From an uncultured Chryseobacterium sp. (GTDB taxonomy: Bacteria > Bacteroidota > Bacteroidia > Flavobacteriales > Weeksellaceae): DNA of 64,000 nucleotides. The notes under the pieces were generated by a model that was not told where the DNA came from, did no database searches, and saw only the letters and a program-made list of their open reading frames with translations. The translations under genes were made by a program, and so were the position numbers. Shown in pieces: positions 18,112-26,413 of this stretch (its first letter is position 1; every line of letters starts with the position of its first letter). The DNA lies in contig CAJYWD010000001.1 in assembly GCA_913778505.1 (NCBI GenBank), forward strand, positions 1 through 64,000, read 5' to 3'.

Positions 18112-18145
18112 AAAAAAACCGCAATAATATTATTACGGTTTTTAT
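18112..18145 (-). terminator. Terminator of tRNA-Met
   Basis: On the minus strand AAAACCG and CGGTTTT enclose an AATAATATTATT palindrome, giving a long hairpin followed by a run of T directly downstream of the tRNA. Confidence 0.75.
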
Positions 18146-18147
18146 AG

Positions 18148-18221
18148 TAGCGAAGACGGGAATTGAACCCGTGACCTCAGGGTTATGAATCCTGCGCTCT
18201 AACCAACTGAGCTACCTCGCC
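18148..18221 (-). tRNA. tRNA-Met (anticodon CAT)
   Basis: A 74-nucleotide cloverleaf on the minus strand: acceptor GGCGAGG / CTTCGCT with discriminator A, D-stem GCTC / GAGC, anticodon loop TTCATAA, and T-arm ACGGG TTCAATT CCCGT. The anticodon is CAT. The last anticodon-stem pair (31-39) is A-C rather than Watson-Crick. CCA is not encoded. The first acceptor pair is G-U, unlike the mismatched initiator form, so an elongator tRNA-Met is most likely. A lysidine-modified tRNA-Ile cannot be fully excluded. Confidence 0.93.
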
Positions 18222-18235
18222 ATTTTTTGGTGGTG

Positions 18236-18266
18236 CAAATATATGGATTTTTTGCAACCACACAAA
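18236..18266 (-). promoter_or_regulatory. tRNA-Met promoter
   Basis: TTTG (18263-18266) N19 TATATTTG (18236-18243) on the minus strand, 14 bases upstream of the mature tRNA. A full match to the Bacteroidota consensus. Confidence 0.75.
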
Positions 18267-18269
18267 TTT

Positions 18270-19550
18270 TTAATTCATTTTTAAATAGTCAATCACATCG
18301 CTTGCATGATCTGGTTTACTAATGATCACATTGTCAGCATCCAGTACAAAATATGTTGGTGTAGCGCTTACATTATAAATATCACCATAACTGCTGTACC
18401 AGCCTTTTCCTTCGGAATCGCTGATCCAAGGATACATTTTTGCCTTCTTTTGAAATTCATCAAGATTGCTGTCCAATGATAGTCCAATAACTTCTATATT
18501 GGCAGCTTTCATGTTATTATATTTCTCAAGCAGCTTAGGCAATTCAGCCTCACAATGCGAGCATGTGGAGGACCAGAATACAACCACCTTTTTGCTAGCC
18601 TTGACATCATAAAGCGACTTAGCCTTCGTGTTGATAGGATTTACGAAAATATCATTGGGCATTTTTGCACCTAACGCAGTATTATTATTGGCTTTAAGCG
18701 TCGATGCAAGACGGTCATTAATCGTACATTTAAGTTCATTCGCTTCCTTGAGATATTTTTGTTTAAGCTTATCCATGCTATACGTGTTGAAAATATCAAT
18801 AAGCTCGGAAAGTACAGTTTGTCCGCGCGGAGTTTCCAGATTGACAGCAGCGAGCAACTGATCTACACCAGCTTCTACGTTGGATTTGGACGCATTGAGA
18901 TAATTGATCAATGCGGGCTTCATAAGGGTAGAGCTTTCCAGATACTGATTAGACTTGGCAAAGAAATTAATATAATCCTGAGGCTTTAGCTCACCAACTT
19001 TTTCCTGGGAGGAGTATTTTTGATTTGCAGAATAAAAACTTAAGAACGGAAACTCGGCTGAGGTGTTATCTTTATTATTAGAAAGTATATTGATTTCCTG
19101 ATCCAGGGATTTATAAAATGCATCAGAAGGTTTGTAATAATCTTTTATCTGAATGAGGGCTGGCAAAATCAGCTCCTGTTTTTTCTGATTTTCAATATCC
19201 ACGGTGAACATTTTATTCGCAGCATCCTGAAACTGAACATCAGATATCTTATTTTTATCGTCCAAAGATACTGTCAAGGTCACATTTTTATTTTCCGAGA
19301 CCATATTAACAGATGAGTTGGTCTTAGGAAAAAATGCTCTCATCATCCCGATGTAGTTCTTATCAACTCGAAAATTGGCTTCTGTACCAGACCATTTCGC
19401 TTTATTGAGCAAAATTTCTTTGGATCCGTTGAATCCATAGAGATACGCATCGGAACCGCTTAAATATATTGGCACTGTAGCTTTAACATTATACTGCGAA
19501 TAGACCTGCGCTGACAGTATTAGACTGCTAATTAAAATAATCTTCTTCAT
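18270..19550 (-). CDS. TlpA-like thioredoxin-fold protein with large N-terminal domain
   Basis: A secreted or periplasmic redox protein of about 426 residues. I start it at the ATG at 19550 because the next residues (MKKIILISSLILSAQVYSQ) form a signal peptide; the frame extends 16 codons upstream without support. The first 300 residues form a beta-rich and helical domain seen before thioredoxin domains in Bacteroidota (often DUF4369-like). The C-terminal thioredoxin domain carries KVVVFWSSTCSHCEAELPKLLEKY with a CSHC active site, then a cis-proline segment SATPTYFVLDADN. It likely acts as a thiol-disulfide reductase. It sits next to a T9SS cargo gene, but a terminator separates them. Confidence 0.85.
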   Translation of the reverse strand: MKKIILISSLILSAQVYSQYNVKATVPIYLSGSDAYLYGFNGSKEILLNKAKWSGTEANFRVDKNYIGMMRAFFPKTNSSVNMVSENKNVTLTVSLDDKNKISDVQFQDAANKMFTVDIENQKKQELILPALIQIKDYYKPSDAFYKSLDQEINILSNNKDNTSAEFPFLSFYSANQKYSSQEKVGELKPQDYINFFAKSNQYLESSTLMKPALINYLNASKSNVEAGVDQLLAAVNLETPRGQTVLSELIDIFNTYSMDKLKQKYLKEANELKCTINDRLASTLKANNNTALGAKMPNDIFVNPINTKAKSLYDVKASKKVVVFWSSTCSHCEAELPKLLEKYNNMKAANIEVIGLSLDSNLDEFQKKAKMYPWISDSEGKGWYSSYGDIYNVSATPTYFVLDADNVIISKPDHASDVIDYLKMN

Positions 19551-19562
19551 AAACGTAAAAAT

Positions 19563-19590
19563 ATAAAAAACCCACTTAAAAAAGTGAGTC
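19563..19590 (-). terminator. Terminator after the small sorting-tag-like gene
   Basis: On the minus strand CTCACTT and AAGTGGG form a stem with one G-T pair, followed by TTTTTT. It separates the T9SS cargo/small protein unit from the TlpA-like gene. Confidence 0.6.
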
Positions 19591-19609
19591 TTTATCATAA
19601 ATATCTGAA

Positions 19610-19837
19610 TTACTGTAAAACTTTCCCTCTTGCTTTAACCGCTACGTAACCTATTAAAAAAACAGCAATCGAAAAGAGAATGAATAAATGTGCATCAATA
19701 GGAGATGCAGGATATCCTCCAATTCCTCCCGACTCCGGATTTTCCGGCGGTGGCGGTACAGACTGTGCAAAACTCACTACACTCAATAAAAGGAATAGGA
19801 AGATCTGTAATTTCTTCGTTAACTTTGAACTCATCAT
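19610..19837 (-). CDS. Short membrane protein with Pro-rich, Pro-Ile-Asp, transmembrane and basic tail
   Basis: A 75-residue protein made of a signal peptide (KLQIFLFLLLSVVSFAQ), a short proline-rich linker (SVPPPPENPESGGIGGY), the motif SPIDAHL, a single hydrophobic helix (FILFSIAVFLIGYVAV) and a basic end (KARGKVLQ). A conserved tripeptide, then a helix, then positive charges is the architecture of tripartite sorting tags. I recall Bacteroidota proteins with a PID motif described this way but cannot verify it. It begins 12 bases after the T9SS cargo gene, so the two are almost certainly co-transcribed. Function unknown. Confidence 0.75.
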   Translation of the reverse strand: MMSSKLTKKLQIFLFLLLSVVSFAQSVPPPPENPESGGIGGYPASPIDAHLFILFSIAVFLIGYVAVKARGKVLQ

Positions 19838-19849
19838 ATGTCTGTGTTT

Positions 19850-21838
19850 TTAATTTACAATTTTCTTAATGACTACATCTCCACTCTCAGAAACCGCTTT
19901 TACAACGAAAGTTGTTTTAACCTGATCGCTGATTGGCAGAACGTAATCTGTATTGGTACTAATGTTTGATCTTGAATTTAGCAACTGACCACTAACGGAG
20001 TATACTTCAACCTTAGCATTCTTCCAATCTTTGGCAAATCTCACAACCCACTGGTCATTTTTCTTGGCGATAATAGTTCCCGCTTTTCCAAATGAATCCG
20101 TACCTAATGTGGCACTGGAAGGCTTCTCATAATACAAACCTAAGGTTTGGGATCCACTCATAGGAAGAAATTCTCCATCTGTAATTTTTATAATTTGATT
20201 TTGAGAATCTTTAATATAAAAACTAGTCCCATCAGACAAACCACTTTCTACTCTTGCTCCTTTTTCATAAAGCTCAAATTTCAATTGATACGGCTGTCCA
20301 GAATAATTGACGTACAGAGGAATTTCTTTTGTTTTGAATGTTACTTCATTAGCTTCGTTGATATATAATTTATCTGCATAATTAGAGTCTTCTCCACCTT
20401 CCGGTTTTTCCTCTTTTGTATAGATTTTATTATCTCCTGCATAGGCCTGGAGTACTGTTGCATTAGCGTTATATCCAGTAATGGCGGTAGGAGAAACCGC
20501 GTAGTATGTTCTATCCAATTCCATACCGTCAAGATCATACATCACCACTGCGACTTGTTTTACAATTTTATCAGCCGGTATATCATTTCCTTCCGAAGTG
20601 GATAATTTGTTAGCTGTCACACTATTATCACTTCCACTGGTTCTGGAAGTTTGTTTAAAACGCCTGATATTTGTAAAATCTAAAAACTTGTTCGATGCAT
20701 TAGTGCCTAGCTTGACCATGAATGCACCCATTGGCTTTATCATTGAAGTATTAACATCTCCTCCTTGAGGGATACCTCCAGAAAAGGTAAACTTAATGAC
20801 CTTTGTGTTATCATATTGAGTCCCAGAACCACTTGTCCAAGTAATATTACTAGCACCATAATAAGCAACCCCTGTTAGATTATCTATATAATTGCCATCA
20901 CTTCCTGTTTCACTATCTCTGGCAATATTCCATAAATCCACATTTGTTAAAAAAGGATTAGCCAATTGATAAAGATTTCTGCCAAAATTAGTGCCTGTCC
21001 AGTCAGTTCTGCTTGCGAATGGATCATCTACGTAACTGTAGTACTTTTCGCCAAAGTAGTTAGACGCATTTCCATTTGTTCCAAAGCTACCCGCGTAAGC
21101 CCCTGTAAGTGCAAATTTAACATTATTAACAGAAGAAGTCTCAATTACATCAGATGCAGGAACTCCCGAGAAAATCTTTGTATCGCCTGAATTCCAGTAA
21201 TATGCAGTAGCTGATTTTTTTCTCGGTAGAATGTAATAAGTCATAGGGCTTATAAAACTGGCATTAGGTGTGCCCGACGAATAGGCAGTACCATTATAAG
21301 CAATCTGGTCAAAACGTGCTTTGGCATTATTCCACCAAAACGCGGAATTAGGCGCAAAACGACCACTTGAATTGTTGGTAGTGTTAGTAAGATTGAGATT
21401 ACCTGCGCCCACAGATGATTCTAATTGACCGACTGTAAAGTTATAAAAGGGAAGGCCTAATTGCTGGCTACCTGTGGTACCTGCTATATAATCTGGCTGA
21501 TATTCTTTGTTTACCAATCCGGAGATCTTACCTTGCTTTATACCCGTGATATAAAACTGTCCGTAGCTGGAGCCATTTACAAATTTCAGATTCAACTTGG
21601 AAGATGTGCCTATCGCTACAAGATCGTCCGTCGTAGCTCCCGTGTTGACACCTTTAATCATGATATTCCCATAATTGTCTACAACCGACGTACCCGCAGT
21701 CTCTAGACCGCCTCCATTGTATAATAGTGTTTGAGGCTGAATAGTCACCGATGCGGTATTACCAACATAGGTAAGCACTTGAGAAGAAGAAACAATATAA
21801 AAAAATATTGATTGCGTAATAAATAATTTTTTAATCAT
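19850..21838 (-). CDS. Large secreted protein with T9SS C-terminal sorting domain
   Basis: A 662-residue protein with an N-terminal signal peptide (LFITQSIFFYIVSSSQ) and repetitive, beta-rich, N/S/T/G-rich sequence without catalytic motifs. The last 75 residues (QWVVRFAKDWKNAKVEVYS, then VSGQLLNSR, ending in VVIKKIVN) look like a T9SS sorting domain: a beta-sandwich with a final basic strand. The cargo is probably delivered through SprA and either anchored to the surface or released. It may be an adhesin or structural protein. A good promoter lies upstream, and a small membrane protein follows after 12 bases. Confidence 0.85.
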   Translation of the reverse strand: MIKKLFITQSIFFYIVSSSQVLTYVGNTASVTIQPQTLLYNGGGLETAGTSVVDNYGNIMIKGVNTGATTDDLVAIGTSSKLNLKFVNGSSYGQFYITGIKQGKISGLVNKEYQPDYIAGTTGSQQLGLPFYNFTVGQLESSVGAGNLNLTNTTNNSSGRFAPNSAFWWNNAKARFDQIAYNGTAYSSGTPNASFISPMTYYILPRKKSATAYYWNSGDTKIFSGVPASDVIETSSVNNVKFALTGAYAGSFGTNGNASNYFGEKYYSYVDDPFASRTDWTGTNFGRNLYQLANPFLTNVDLWNIARDSETGSDGNYIDNLTGVAYYGASNITWTSGSGTQYDNTKVIKFTFSGGIPQGGDVNTSMIKPMGAFMVKLGTNASNKFLDFTNIRRFKQTSRTSGSDNSVTANKLSTSEGNDIPADKIVKQVAVVMYDLDGMELDRTYYAVSPTAITGYNANATVLQAYAGDNKIYTKEEKPEGGEDSNYADKLYINEANEVTFKTKEIPLYVNYSGQPYQLKFELYEKGARVESGLSDGTSFYIKDSQNQIIKITDGEFLPMSGSQTLGLYYEKPSSATLGTDSFGKAGTIIAKKNDQWVVRFAKDWKNAKVEVYSVSGQLLNSRSNISTNTDYVLPISDQVKTTFVVKAVSESGDVVIKKIVN

Positions 21839-21869
21839 TGTGTTGAAATTTTGATTTGTGTTTACCTTG

Positions 21870-21901
21870 CAAAGGTATTATTAATTTTGATAAAAAAACA
21901 A
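21870..21901 (-). promoter_or_regulatory. Promoter of the T9SS cargo gene
   Basis: TTG (21899-21901) N21 TACCTTTG (21870-21877) on the minus strand, about 31 bases upstream of the ATG. It matches the Bacteroidota consensus. Confidence 0.65.
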
Positions 21902-21923
21902 AATTATTTCAAATATTAACGTT

Positions 21924-23099
21924 TTATAATATAGACTCGATCTTCACTACCTCTTTTTCATCAATATCAAACATATAATCTTCCAGAACTTTTTCTGTTG
22001 TTCCTCTCAAACCCCTGGCACCTAAACCTTTATTCATCGTATCTTCCACAATTTCCTCTATGGCCTGATCTGTGAATTCCAGCTGCACATTGTCCATTTT
22101 AAAAAGTTCTGTGAATTGGTTGACTATCGAATTTTTCGGTTCTTTCATAATCCGGATTAAAGTCTCCTTCGTCAGCTTATCCAGATATGTGATGATAGGA
22201 AAACGACCCAGGAGCTCAGGAATCAGACCAAAACTTTTAAGGTCAATGGCGTTGATCTGGCTGAGGATATAATCTTCCTCATCCGTTTTATTGATTTTTT
22301 CTGCAGAAAATCCAATAGCTTGTTTATTGAGTCTTCTCTCGATGATTTCCTTCATGCCGTCGAAAGCACCACCGGCGATGAAAAGAATATTCTGCGTATT
22401 AACCTGGATGTACTTCTGATCTGGATGTTTACGTCCTCCCTGAGGTGGTACGTTCACAATGCTTCCTTCCAGCAATTTTAATAAACCCTGCTGAACACCT
22501 TCCCCGGAAACATCTCTCGTGATACTCGGGTTATCTGATTTTCTGGCGATCTTATCAATTTCATCAATGAATACGATGCCTCTTTCCGCTTTTTCAACAT
22601 CATAATCTGCCACCATCAGGAGTCTGGAAAGAATACTTTCCACATCCTCTCCCACATATCCGGCTTCGGTCAGAATCGTTGCATCTACGATACAGAAAGG
22701 TACATTAAGCTGCTTGGCGATGGTTTTGGCCAAAAGTGTTTTGCCTGTTCCGGTTTCGCCAATCATGATGATGTTGGATTTCTCAATCTCTACCTCACGG
22801 TTTTCGTCCTGGGCATGCAGCAATCGCTTGTAATGATTGTAAACTGCTATGGACAGTTGCTTTTTAGCCTGGTCCTGACCGATAACATATTCATCTAGAA
22901 ATGTTTTGATTTCTCTCGGCTTTTTAAGCTCTTCCAGAGATTCTGCCATAGAAGATTCCGGCGTTTGATTAACACTGTCTTTTACAATAGCGTGTGCCTG
23001 CTCTATGCAGTTCTCGCATATAAATCCATTCTGGCCGGAAATCAGAATCTGTACTTCACTCTTCTTTCTTCCACAAAACGAACATTGATTTGGATTCAT
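21924..23099 (-). CDS. clpX: ATP-dependent Clp protease ATP-binding subunit ClpX
   Basis: The AAA+ unfoldase that feeds substrates to ClpP. The 391-residue length is slightly short for the family but complete. The N-terminal zinc-binding domain has CSFCGRKKSE with CENC. Walker A is GETGTGKT, Walker B is GIVFIDEID, and the pore region is near AGYVGEDVES. Sensor 2 is in GLGARGLRG. A C-terminal helix domain closes the protein. It is the last gene of a greA-HIT-clpX group on the minus strand with gaps under 50 bases. clpP is not in the window. Confidence 0.97.
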   Translation of the reverse strand: MNPNQCSFCGRKKSEVQILISGQNGFICENCIEQAHAIVKDSVNQTPESSMAESLEELKKPREIKTFLDEYVIGQDQAKKQLSIAVYNHYKRLLHAQDENREVEIEKSNIIMIGETGTGKTLLAKTIAKQLNVPFCIVDATILTEAGYVGEDVESILSRLLMVADYDVEKAERGIVFIDEIDKIARKSDNPSITRDVSGEGVQQGLLKLLEGSIVNVPPQGGRKHPDQKYIQVNTQNILFIAGGAFDGMKEIIERRLNKQAIGFSAEKINKTDEEDYILSQINAIDLKSFGLIPELLGRFPIITYLDKLTKETLIRIMKEPKNSIVNQFTELFKMDNVQLEFTDQAIEEIVEDTMNKGLGARGLRGTTEKVLEDYMFDIDEKEVVKIESIL

Positions 23100-23147
23100 A
23101 AATCTTAAAAATTCTAATAATTTAAAAAAGGAAGTGGAAAACTTCTT

Positions 23148-23537
23148 TTATGCATTAACAATGGACTGCTGAATGTCCTTATACTCTTCCGGAGAAAAGA
23201 TCAGCCGGACATTTTTGAAGTTAAGGTCCCCGATGTGATTCAGAGGAACCAGGTGAATATGAGCATGTGGAACTTCCAGGCCTACAACGGCTATTCCTAC
23301 CCTTTTACAGGGAACAGCTTTTTCGATTTGCTTTGCAACGTTCTGTGTGAAAGCCCAAAGTTCCCTGTACTCTTCCGGATTCAAATCAAAAATAAGATCC
23401 ACTTCCTTTTTGGGTACTACTAAGGTATGACCCTTCACCAGTGGCATTGCATCCAGAAAAGCAATATGCTTATCATCTTCCGCAATGATGTAGCCTTTGA
23501 TTTCGCCACTAATGATTTTAGAAAAAACACTGCTCAT
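23148..23537 (-). CDS. HIT family nucleotide-binding protein
   Basis: A histidine-triad hydrolase of 129 residues, probably acting on nucleoside phosphoramidates or dinucleotides (HINT-type). The N-terminus SVFSKIISGEIKGYIIAEDDKHIAFLD and the motif PHAHIHLVPL are both characteristic. I use the ATG at 23537; the frame continues 11 codons upstream without family similarity. It lies between greA and clpX with gaps of about 48 bases on each side and is probably in one operon with them. Confidence 0.93.
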   Translation of the reverse strand: MSSVFSKIISGEIKGYIIAEDDKHIAFLDAMPLVKGHTLVVPKKEVDLIFDLNPEEYRELWAFTQNVAKQIEKAVPCKRVGIAVVGLEVPHAHIHLVPLNHIGDLNFKNVRLIFSPEEYKDIQQSIVNA

Positions 23538-23584
23538 AATTTTGACTATTGATTTTAAATTTTTCAGCAATTTTTAAACCAATA

Positions 23585-24052
23585 TTAAAGCGAAATTTCC
23601 AATACCTCAAAAGATAATTTATTGCCGTTCGGCAATACGATATCAGCAGTCTCGCCTACCGCTTTGCCTAAAAGACCTTTTGCAATAGGTGTGTTGACCG
23701 AGATTTTACCTGCCTTCAGGTCACTTTCGTTATCCGGAACCAGGGTGAATTTTTGTTCACCTTTGGTTGCATTATTCTTCAACCGGACAGTTGTAAGAAT
23801 AGAAACTTTGCTAAGGTCAAGCTGGCTTCCGTCAATAATTTTGGACGTGGCAATAGCATCTTTCAGTTTGGAAATTCTCATTTCCAGCATACCTTGCGCT
23901 TCCTTCGCTGCGTCGTACTCTGCATTTTCGGACAGGTCGCCTTTATCTCTGGCTTCTGCAATCTGCTGAGTTATCTTTGGTCTTTCAATCGTTTCTAGCT
24001 GTTCCAGTTCGGTCTTCATCTTGTCCAAACCTTCTTTGGTTACGTAGTTCAT
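23585..24052 (-). CDS. greA: Transcription elongation factor GreA
   Basis: GreA enters the RNA polymerase secondary channel and stimulates cleavage of backtracked RNA. The 155 residues start at the ATG at 24052 (MNYVTKEGLDKMKTELEQL), the expected family start; the frame runs 56 codons further without similarity. The N-terminal coiled coil carries the acidic tip motif ARDKGDLSENAEYDAAKE. The C-terminal FKBP-like domain ends IVLPNGNKLSFEVLEISL. A promoter-like TATATTTG lies about 80 bases upstream. It is the first gene of greA-HIT-clpX and divergent from the Rieske-like gene. Confidence 0.97.
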   Translation of the reverse strand: MNYVTKEGLDKMKTELEQLETIERPKITQQIAEARDKGDLSENAEYDAAKEAQGMLEMRISKLKDAIATSKIIDGSQLDLSKVSILTTVRLKNNATKGEQKFTLVPDNESDLKAGKISVNTPIAKGLLGKAVGETADIVLPNGNKLSFEVLEISL

Positions 24053-24129
24053 AACAATAATATTTATCGTTGATATAAAAAAAATAATCCGACCTTTGCC
24101 GGATACTATTTTGTCTCGAATTGAGTTTA

Positions 24130-24137
24130 CAAATATA
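24130..24137 (-). promoter_or_regulatory. -7 element upstream of greA
   Basis: TATATTTG on the minus strand, about 78 bases before the greA ATG. A TTTG lies 23 bases further upstream, slightly wider than usual. Confidence 0.4.
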
Positions 24138-24152
24138 TAACTATTTTTTGAT

Positions 24153-24611
24153 ATGAGAACCAAAAAAATCACACGGTTATGGACATTATTTTTGATTATC
24201 AGCCTGTTAAGTTTCAGCAACTCGTGCAGTGAACGTAATGAAACAGTGAGCTGTTTTCCGAACTCGGTGGTTTCTGTTCAGCTGAATCTCAATCTGCCGG
24301 TATATTATAATCTTCAGACCGTAGGCAACTGGGTTTATGTAAATGAAGTAGGCGCAGGCACAAGGGGTTTGATTGTGGTAAGGACAACTTCCGGTTTCAG
24401 AATATATGACAGAAATGCACCGCACCTTTGTCCGGATAACGACACAACACTCGAAGTCCGCAACAGTACCACCATATTCTGCCCAAAGGATGGCTCCCAA
24501 TGGATATTGCTCACAGGCCAGCCTACGGACAACAGCGCCGCAAAGATTGCTCCAAAGGCATATCTCTACAGCTACGATTCTGCTTCTAACATTTTATCGG
24601 TATACAATTAA
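24153..24611 (+). CDS. Rieske-like lipoprotein with altered metal-ligand positions
   Basis: A 152-residue protein with an N-terminal signal and a likely lipidation cysteine at residue 25 (LSFSNSC, an imperfect lipobox). The region 88-115 resembles a Rieske [2Fe-2S] site: APHLCP is followed by IFCPKDGSQW, and the second motif resembles the Rieske C-P-x-H-G-S form. However, the first motif reads H91-x-C93 instead of C-x-H, and the second C110-x-x-D113 instead of C-x-x-H. The cluster may be absent or bound unusually. The gene overlaps dtd by one base (TAATG), implying co-translation. Role unknown. Confidence 0.75.
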   Translation: MRTKKITRLWTLFLIISLLSFSNSCSERNETVSCFPNSVVSVQLNLNLPVYYNLQTVGNWVYVNEVGAGTRGLIVVRTTSGFRIYDRNAPHLCPDNDTTLEVRNSTTIFCPKDGSQWILLTGQPTDNSAAKIAPKAYLYSYDSASNILSVYN

Positions 24612-25060
24612 TGAAAGTGGTTATTCAGCGCGTTTCCGAAGCGAGCGTAAAAGTGGAAGGCGAAATAGTCGGAGCAATTGGACAAGGATTAATGCTTCTC
24701 ATAGGCGTGGATGAAAATGATGACTTTTCAGATGCCGATTGGCTCGTCAAAAAAACTCTCGATGTCAGAGTTTTTTCCGATGAAGAAGGAAAGATGAATC
24801 ATTCTGTAAAAGATTTCAATGGCGAAATCCTCTGCATCAGCCAGTTTACGTTGATTTCTGATTACAAAAAAGGCAATAGACCCTCTTATATCAAGGCGGC
24901 AAAACCAGATAAAGCGATTCCGTTATTCGAGTATTTTAAAGACCAAATCAAAAAATCGGGATTGAAAACCGAAAGCGGCATCTTCGGCGCTGATATGAAA
25001 GTTTCATTGATTAACGACGGACCAGTGACTTTGGTTTTTGACAGCAAAACCAAATTATAA
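24611..25060 (+). CDS. dtd: D-aminoacyl-tRNA deacylase
   Basis: Removes D-amino acids (and glycine from tRNA-Ala) mischarged onto tRNA. The 149-residue length and both active-site motifs are typical: SQFTLISD and, near the C-terminus, the Gly-Pro motif in NDGPVTLVFD. The N-terminus MKVVIQRVSEASVKVEGEIVG is the family start. Its ATG overlaps the stop of the Rieske-like gene, so the two are coupled. A strong hairpin terminator follows. Confidence 0.97.
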   Translation: MKVVIQRVSEASVKVEGEIVGAIGQGLMLLIGVDENDDFSDADWLVKKTLDVRVFSDEEGKMNHSVKDFNGEILCISQFTLISDYKKGNRPSYIKAAKPDKAIPLFEYFKDQIKKSGLKTESGIFGADMKVSLINDGPVTLVFDSKTKL

Positions 25061-25085
25061 AGGAGCGAATAATCCGCTCCTTTAA
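25059..25085. terminator. Terminator between convergent dtd and the SIMPL gene
   Basis: AAAGGAGCG / CGCTCCTTT, a perfect nine-base-pair stem with a seven-base loop (AATAATC) between convergent genes. A T-rich stretch follows on the plus strand, and on the minus strand the stem is followed by a weaker T tract, so it may serve both. Confidence 0.75.
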
Positions 25086-25086
25086 T

Positions 25087-25818
25087 TTAATCGACCTCGT
25101 ATTCCAATTTTATGGTAATACTGGCTTCCTTTTCCTTGGAAGTGGTATTGTAAGTTCCGCCATAGGAATAATCTTCATTAGAATTGGGCGCCGTAATCTG
25201 AATCACGCCCATTGTCGCTTTCTTAAGACTTCCCAAATCGCTACCGGCGTTTTCAGCAATTTTTTCCGCGCGCTCTTTGGCATCTTTAGTGGCATCTGCA
25301 ATCATCTGCTGCTTTACCTCGGCCAGTTTTGTATAAAAATATTGTGGCGATGATGAAGTAAATTCAATGCCCCGATTAATAATTTCTGTGATATTTCTGG
25401 AGATATTTTCAATCTTTGCGACTTCTTTTGACTGGATAGAAACACTTTGTGTCAAATTATAACCATTGAATTCCCCTTGCTGATAATTGCCATTAGCATC
25501 CGTATAGCTTCTGAATTGTTTCTGAATGTCCACCGCAGAAAAAACCATTTCGTTTTCCTTTACTCCTTTGGAAATGAGATAATCTGAAATCACTTTTCTA
25601 TCGGAAGCCAAAGCGTCGTAAGCTGTTTTAAGATCGAAATCATTTTTTGAGAAACTTCCAGACCAGGTAATCAGATCTGATGTAAATTTTTTGGAACCTA
25701 GCCCTGTCACTGAAACCGTATTTTCCGACTTGTTTCTGTTTTTGATAGCGTTACCAAGCAATGCGGCAGCAATAATAAAACCTAAAGCAGCAATTCCTAC
25801 TGCAATGTAATTCTTCAT
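25087..25818 (-). CDS. SIMPL domain (DUF541) protein
   Basis: A protein of about 243 residues with an N-terminal membrane anchor (MKNYIAVGIAALGFIIAAALLG) and a periplasmic SIMPL/DUF541 domain. The pattern ENTVSVTGLGSKKFTSDLITWSGSF and the helical AEVKQQMIADATKDAKERAEKIAENAGSDLGSLKKA segment are typical. Some SIMPL proteins affect outer-membrane or stress properties, but the biochemical role is unclear. I start at the ATG at 25818 because it opens directly into the hydrophobic segment. It forms a minus-strand group with the RDD gene and folB. Confidence 0.85.
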   Translation of the reverse strand: MKNYIAVGIAALGFIIAAALLGNAIKNRNKSENTVSVTGLGSKKFTSDLITWSGSFSKNDFDLKTAYDALASDRKVISDYLISKGVKENEMVFSAVDIQKQFRSYTDANGNYQQGEFNGYNLTQSVSIQSKEVAKIENISRNITEIINRGIEFTSSSPQYFYTKLAEVKQQMIADATKDAKERAEKIAENAGSDLGSLKKATMGVIQITAPNSNEDYSYGGTYNTTSKEKEASITIKLEYEVD

Positions 25819-25880
25819 AAAATTTTGTATCTGGATTATTTGCATCAAACTTGATACCAAATTTTAAGATTTTATTAACA

Positions 25881-26390
25881 TTAAGCTTGCTGCATAATTC
25901 CAATTTCCTCTATCGAATTTTCACGTTCCACAGCCTCAAGATAAGATTTGCGTTTTACGACTTTTGTATCACTCCAGCTGTCGTGCCAGCCGTTGCTTCC
26001 TAAAAAAGATAATACATCAAATGGAACAATCCTACTGAAGTTTCTTTTCAGGAAATCATTTCCTGTTGGCAAACCACCGTTTTCGTTTACGACCATTGTT
26101 CCTGTAATCAATTTTCCGAGACTTCGTCCTTTAGTAATCACCTCGGTAAAATACATAAAGAGCGCATAGAAAAAAGCAGTAATCAATCTATCTAAAAAAG
26201 AATTGATATTGGAAACCTTGTCCGCAACTATTAAATAATCTATTCCTGAGAGAAATGAGTAAACGAGCATCATCACAGCATATAACAGAATGACGAGCAG
26301 GTAAGTGAAAATATAATCGATAATAAAGTTTATAAACCGCAGCAATTTTTCCGCCTGATTGTTGTTCACAATTCTTGAGTTGTTTTTCAT
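25881..26390 (-). CDS. RDD family membrane protein
   Basis: A 169-residue protein with three hydrophobic helices. The first helix carries the conserved R...D (LLRFINFIIDYIFTYLL), and the loop before the last part has the family signature TKGRSLGKLITGTMVV. RDD proteins are small inner-membrane proteins of mostly unknown function; some act in sodium transport. It lies between folB and the SIMPL gene with gaps of 23 and 62 bases, probably in the same transcript. Confidence 0.85.
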   Translation of the reverse strand: MKNNSRIVNNNQAEKLLRFINFIIDYIFTYLLVILLYAVMMLVYSFLSGIDYLIVADKVSNINSFLDRLITAFFYALFMYFTEVITKGRSLGKLITGTMVVNENGGLPTGNDFLKRNFSRIVPFDVLSFLGSNGWHDSWSDTKVVKRKSYLEAVERENSIEEIGIMQQA

Positions 26391-26413
26391 AGTTAAGTTT
26401 TTATCTATTATAA

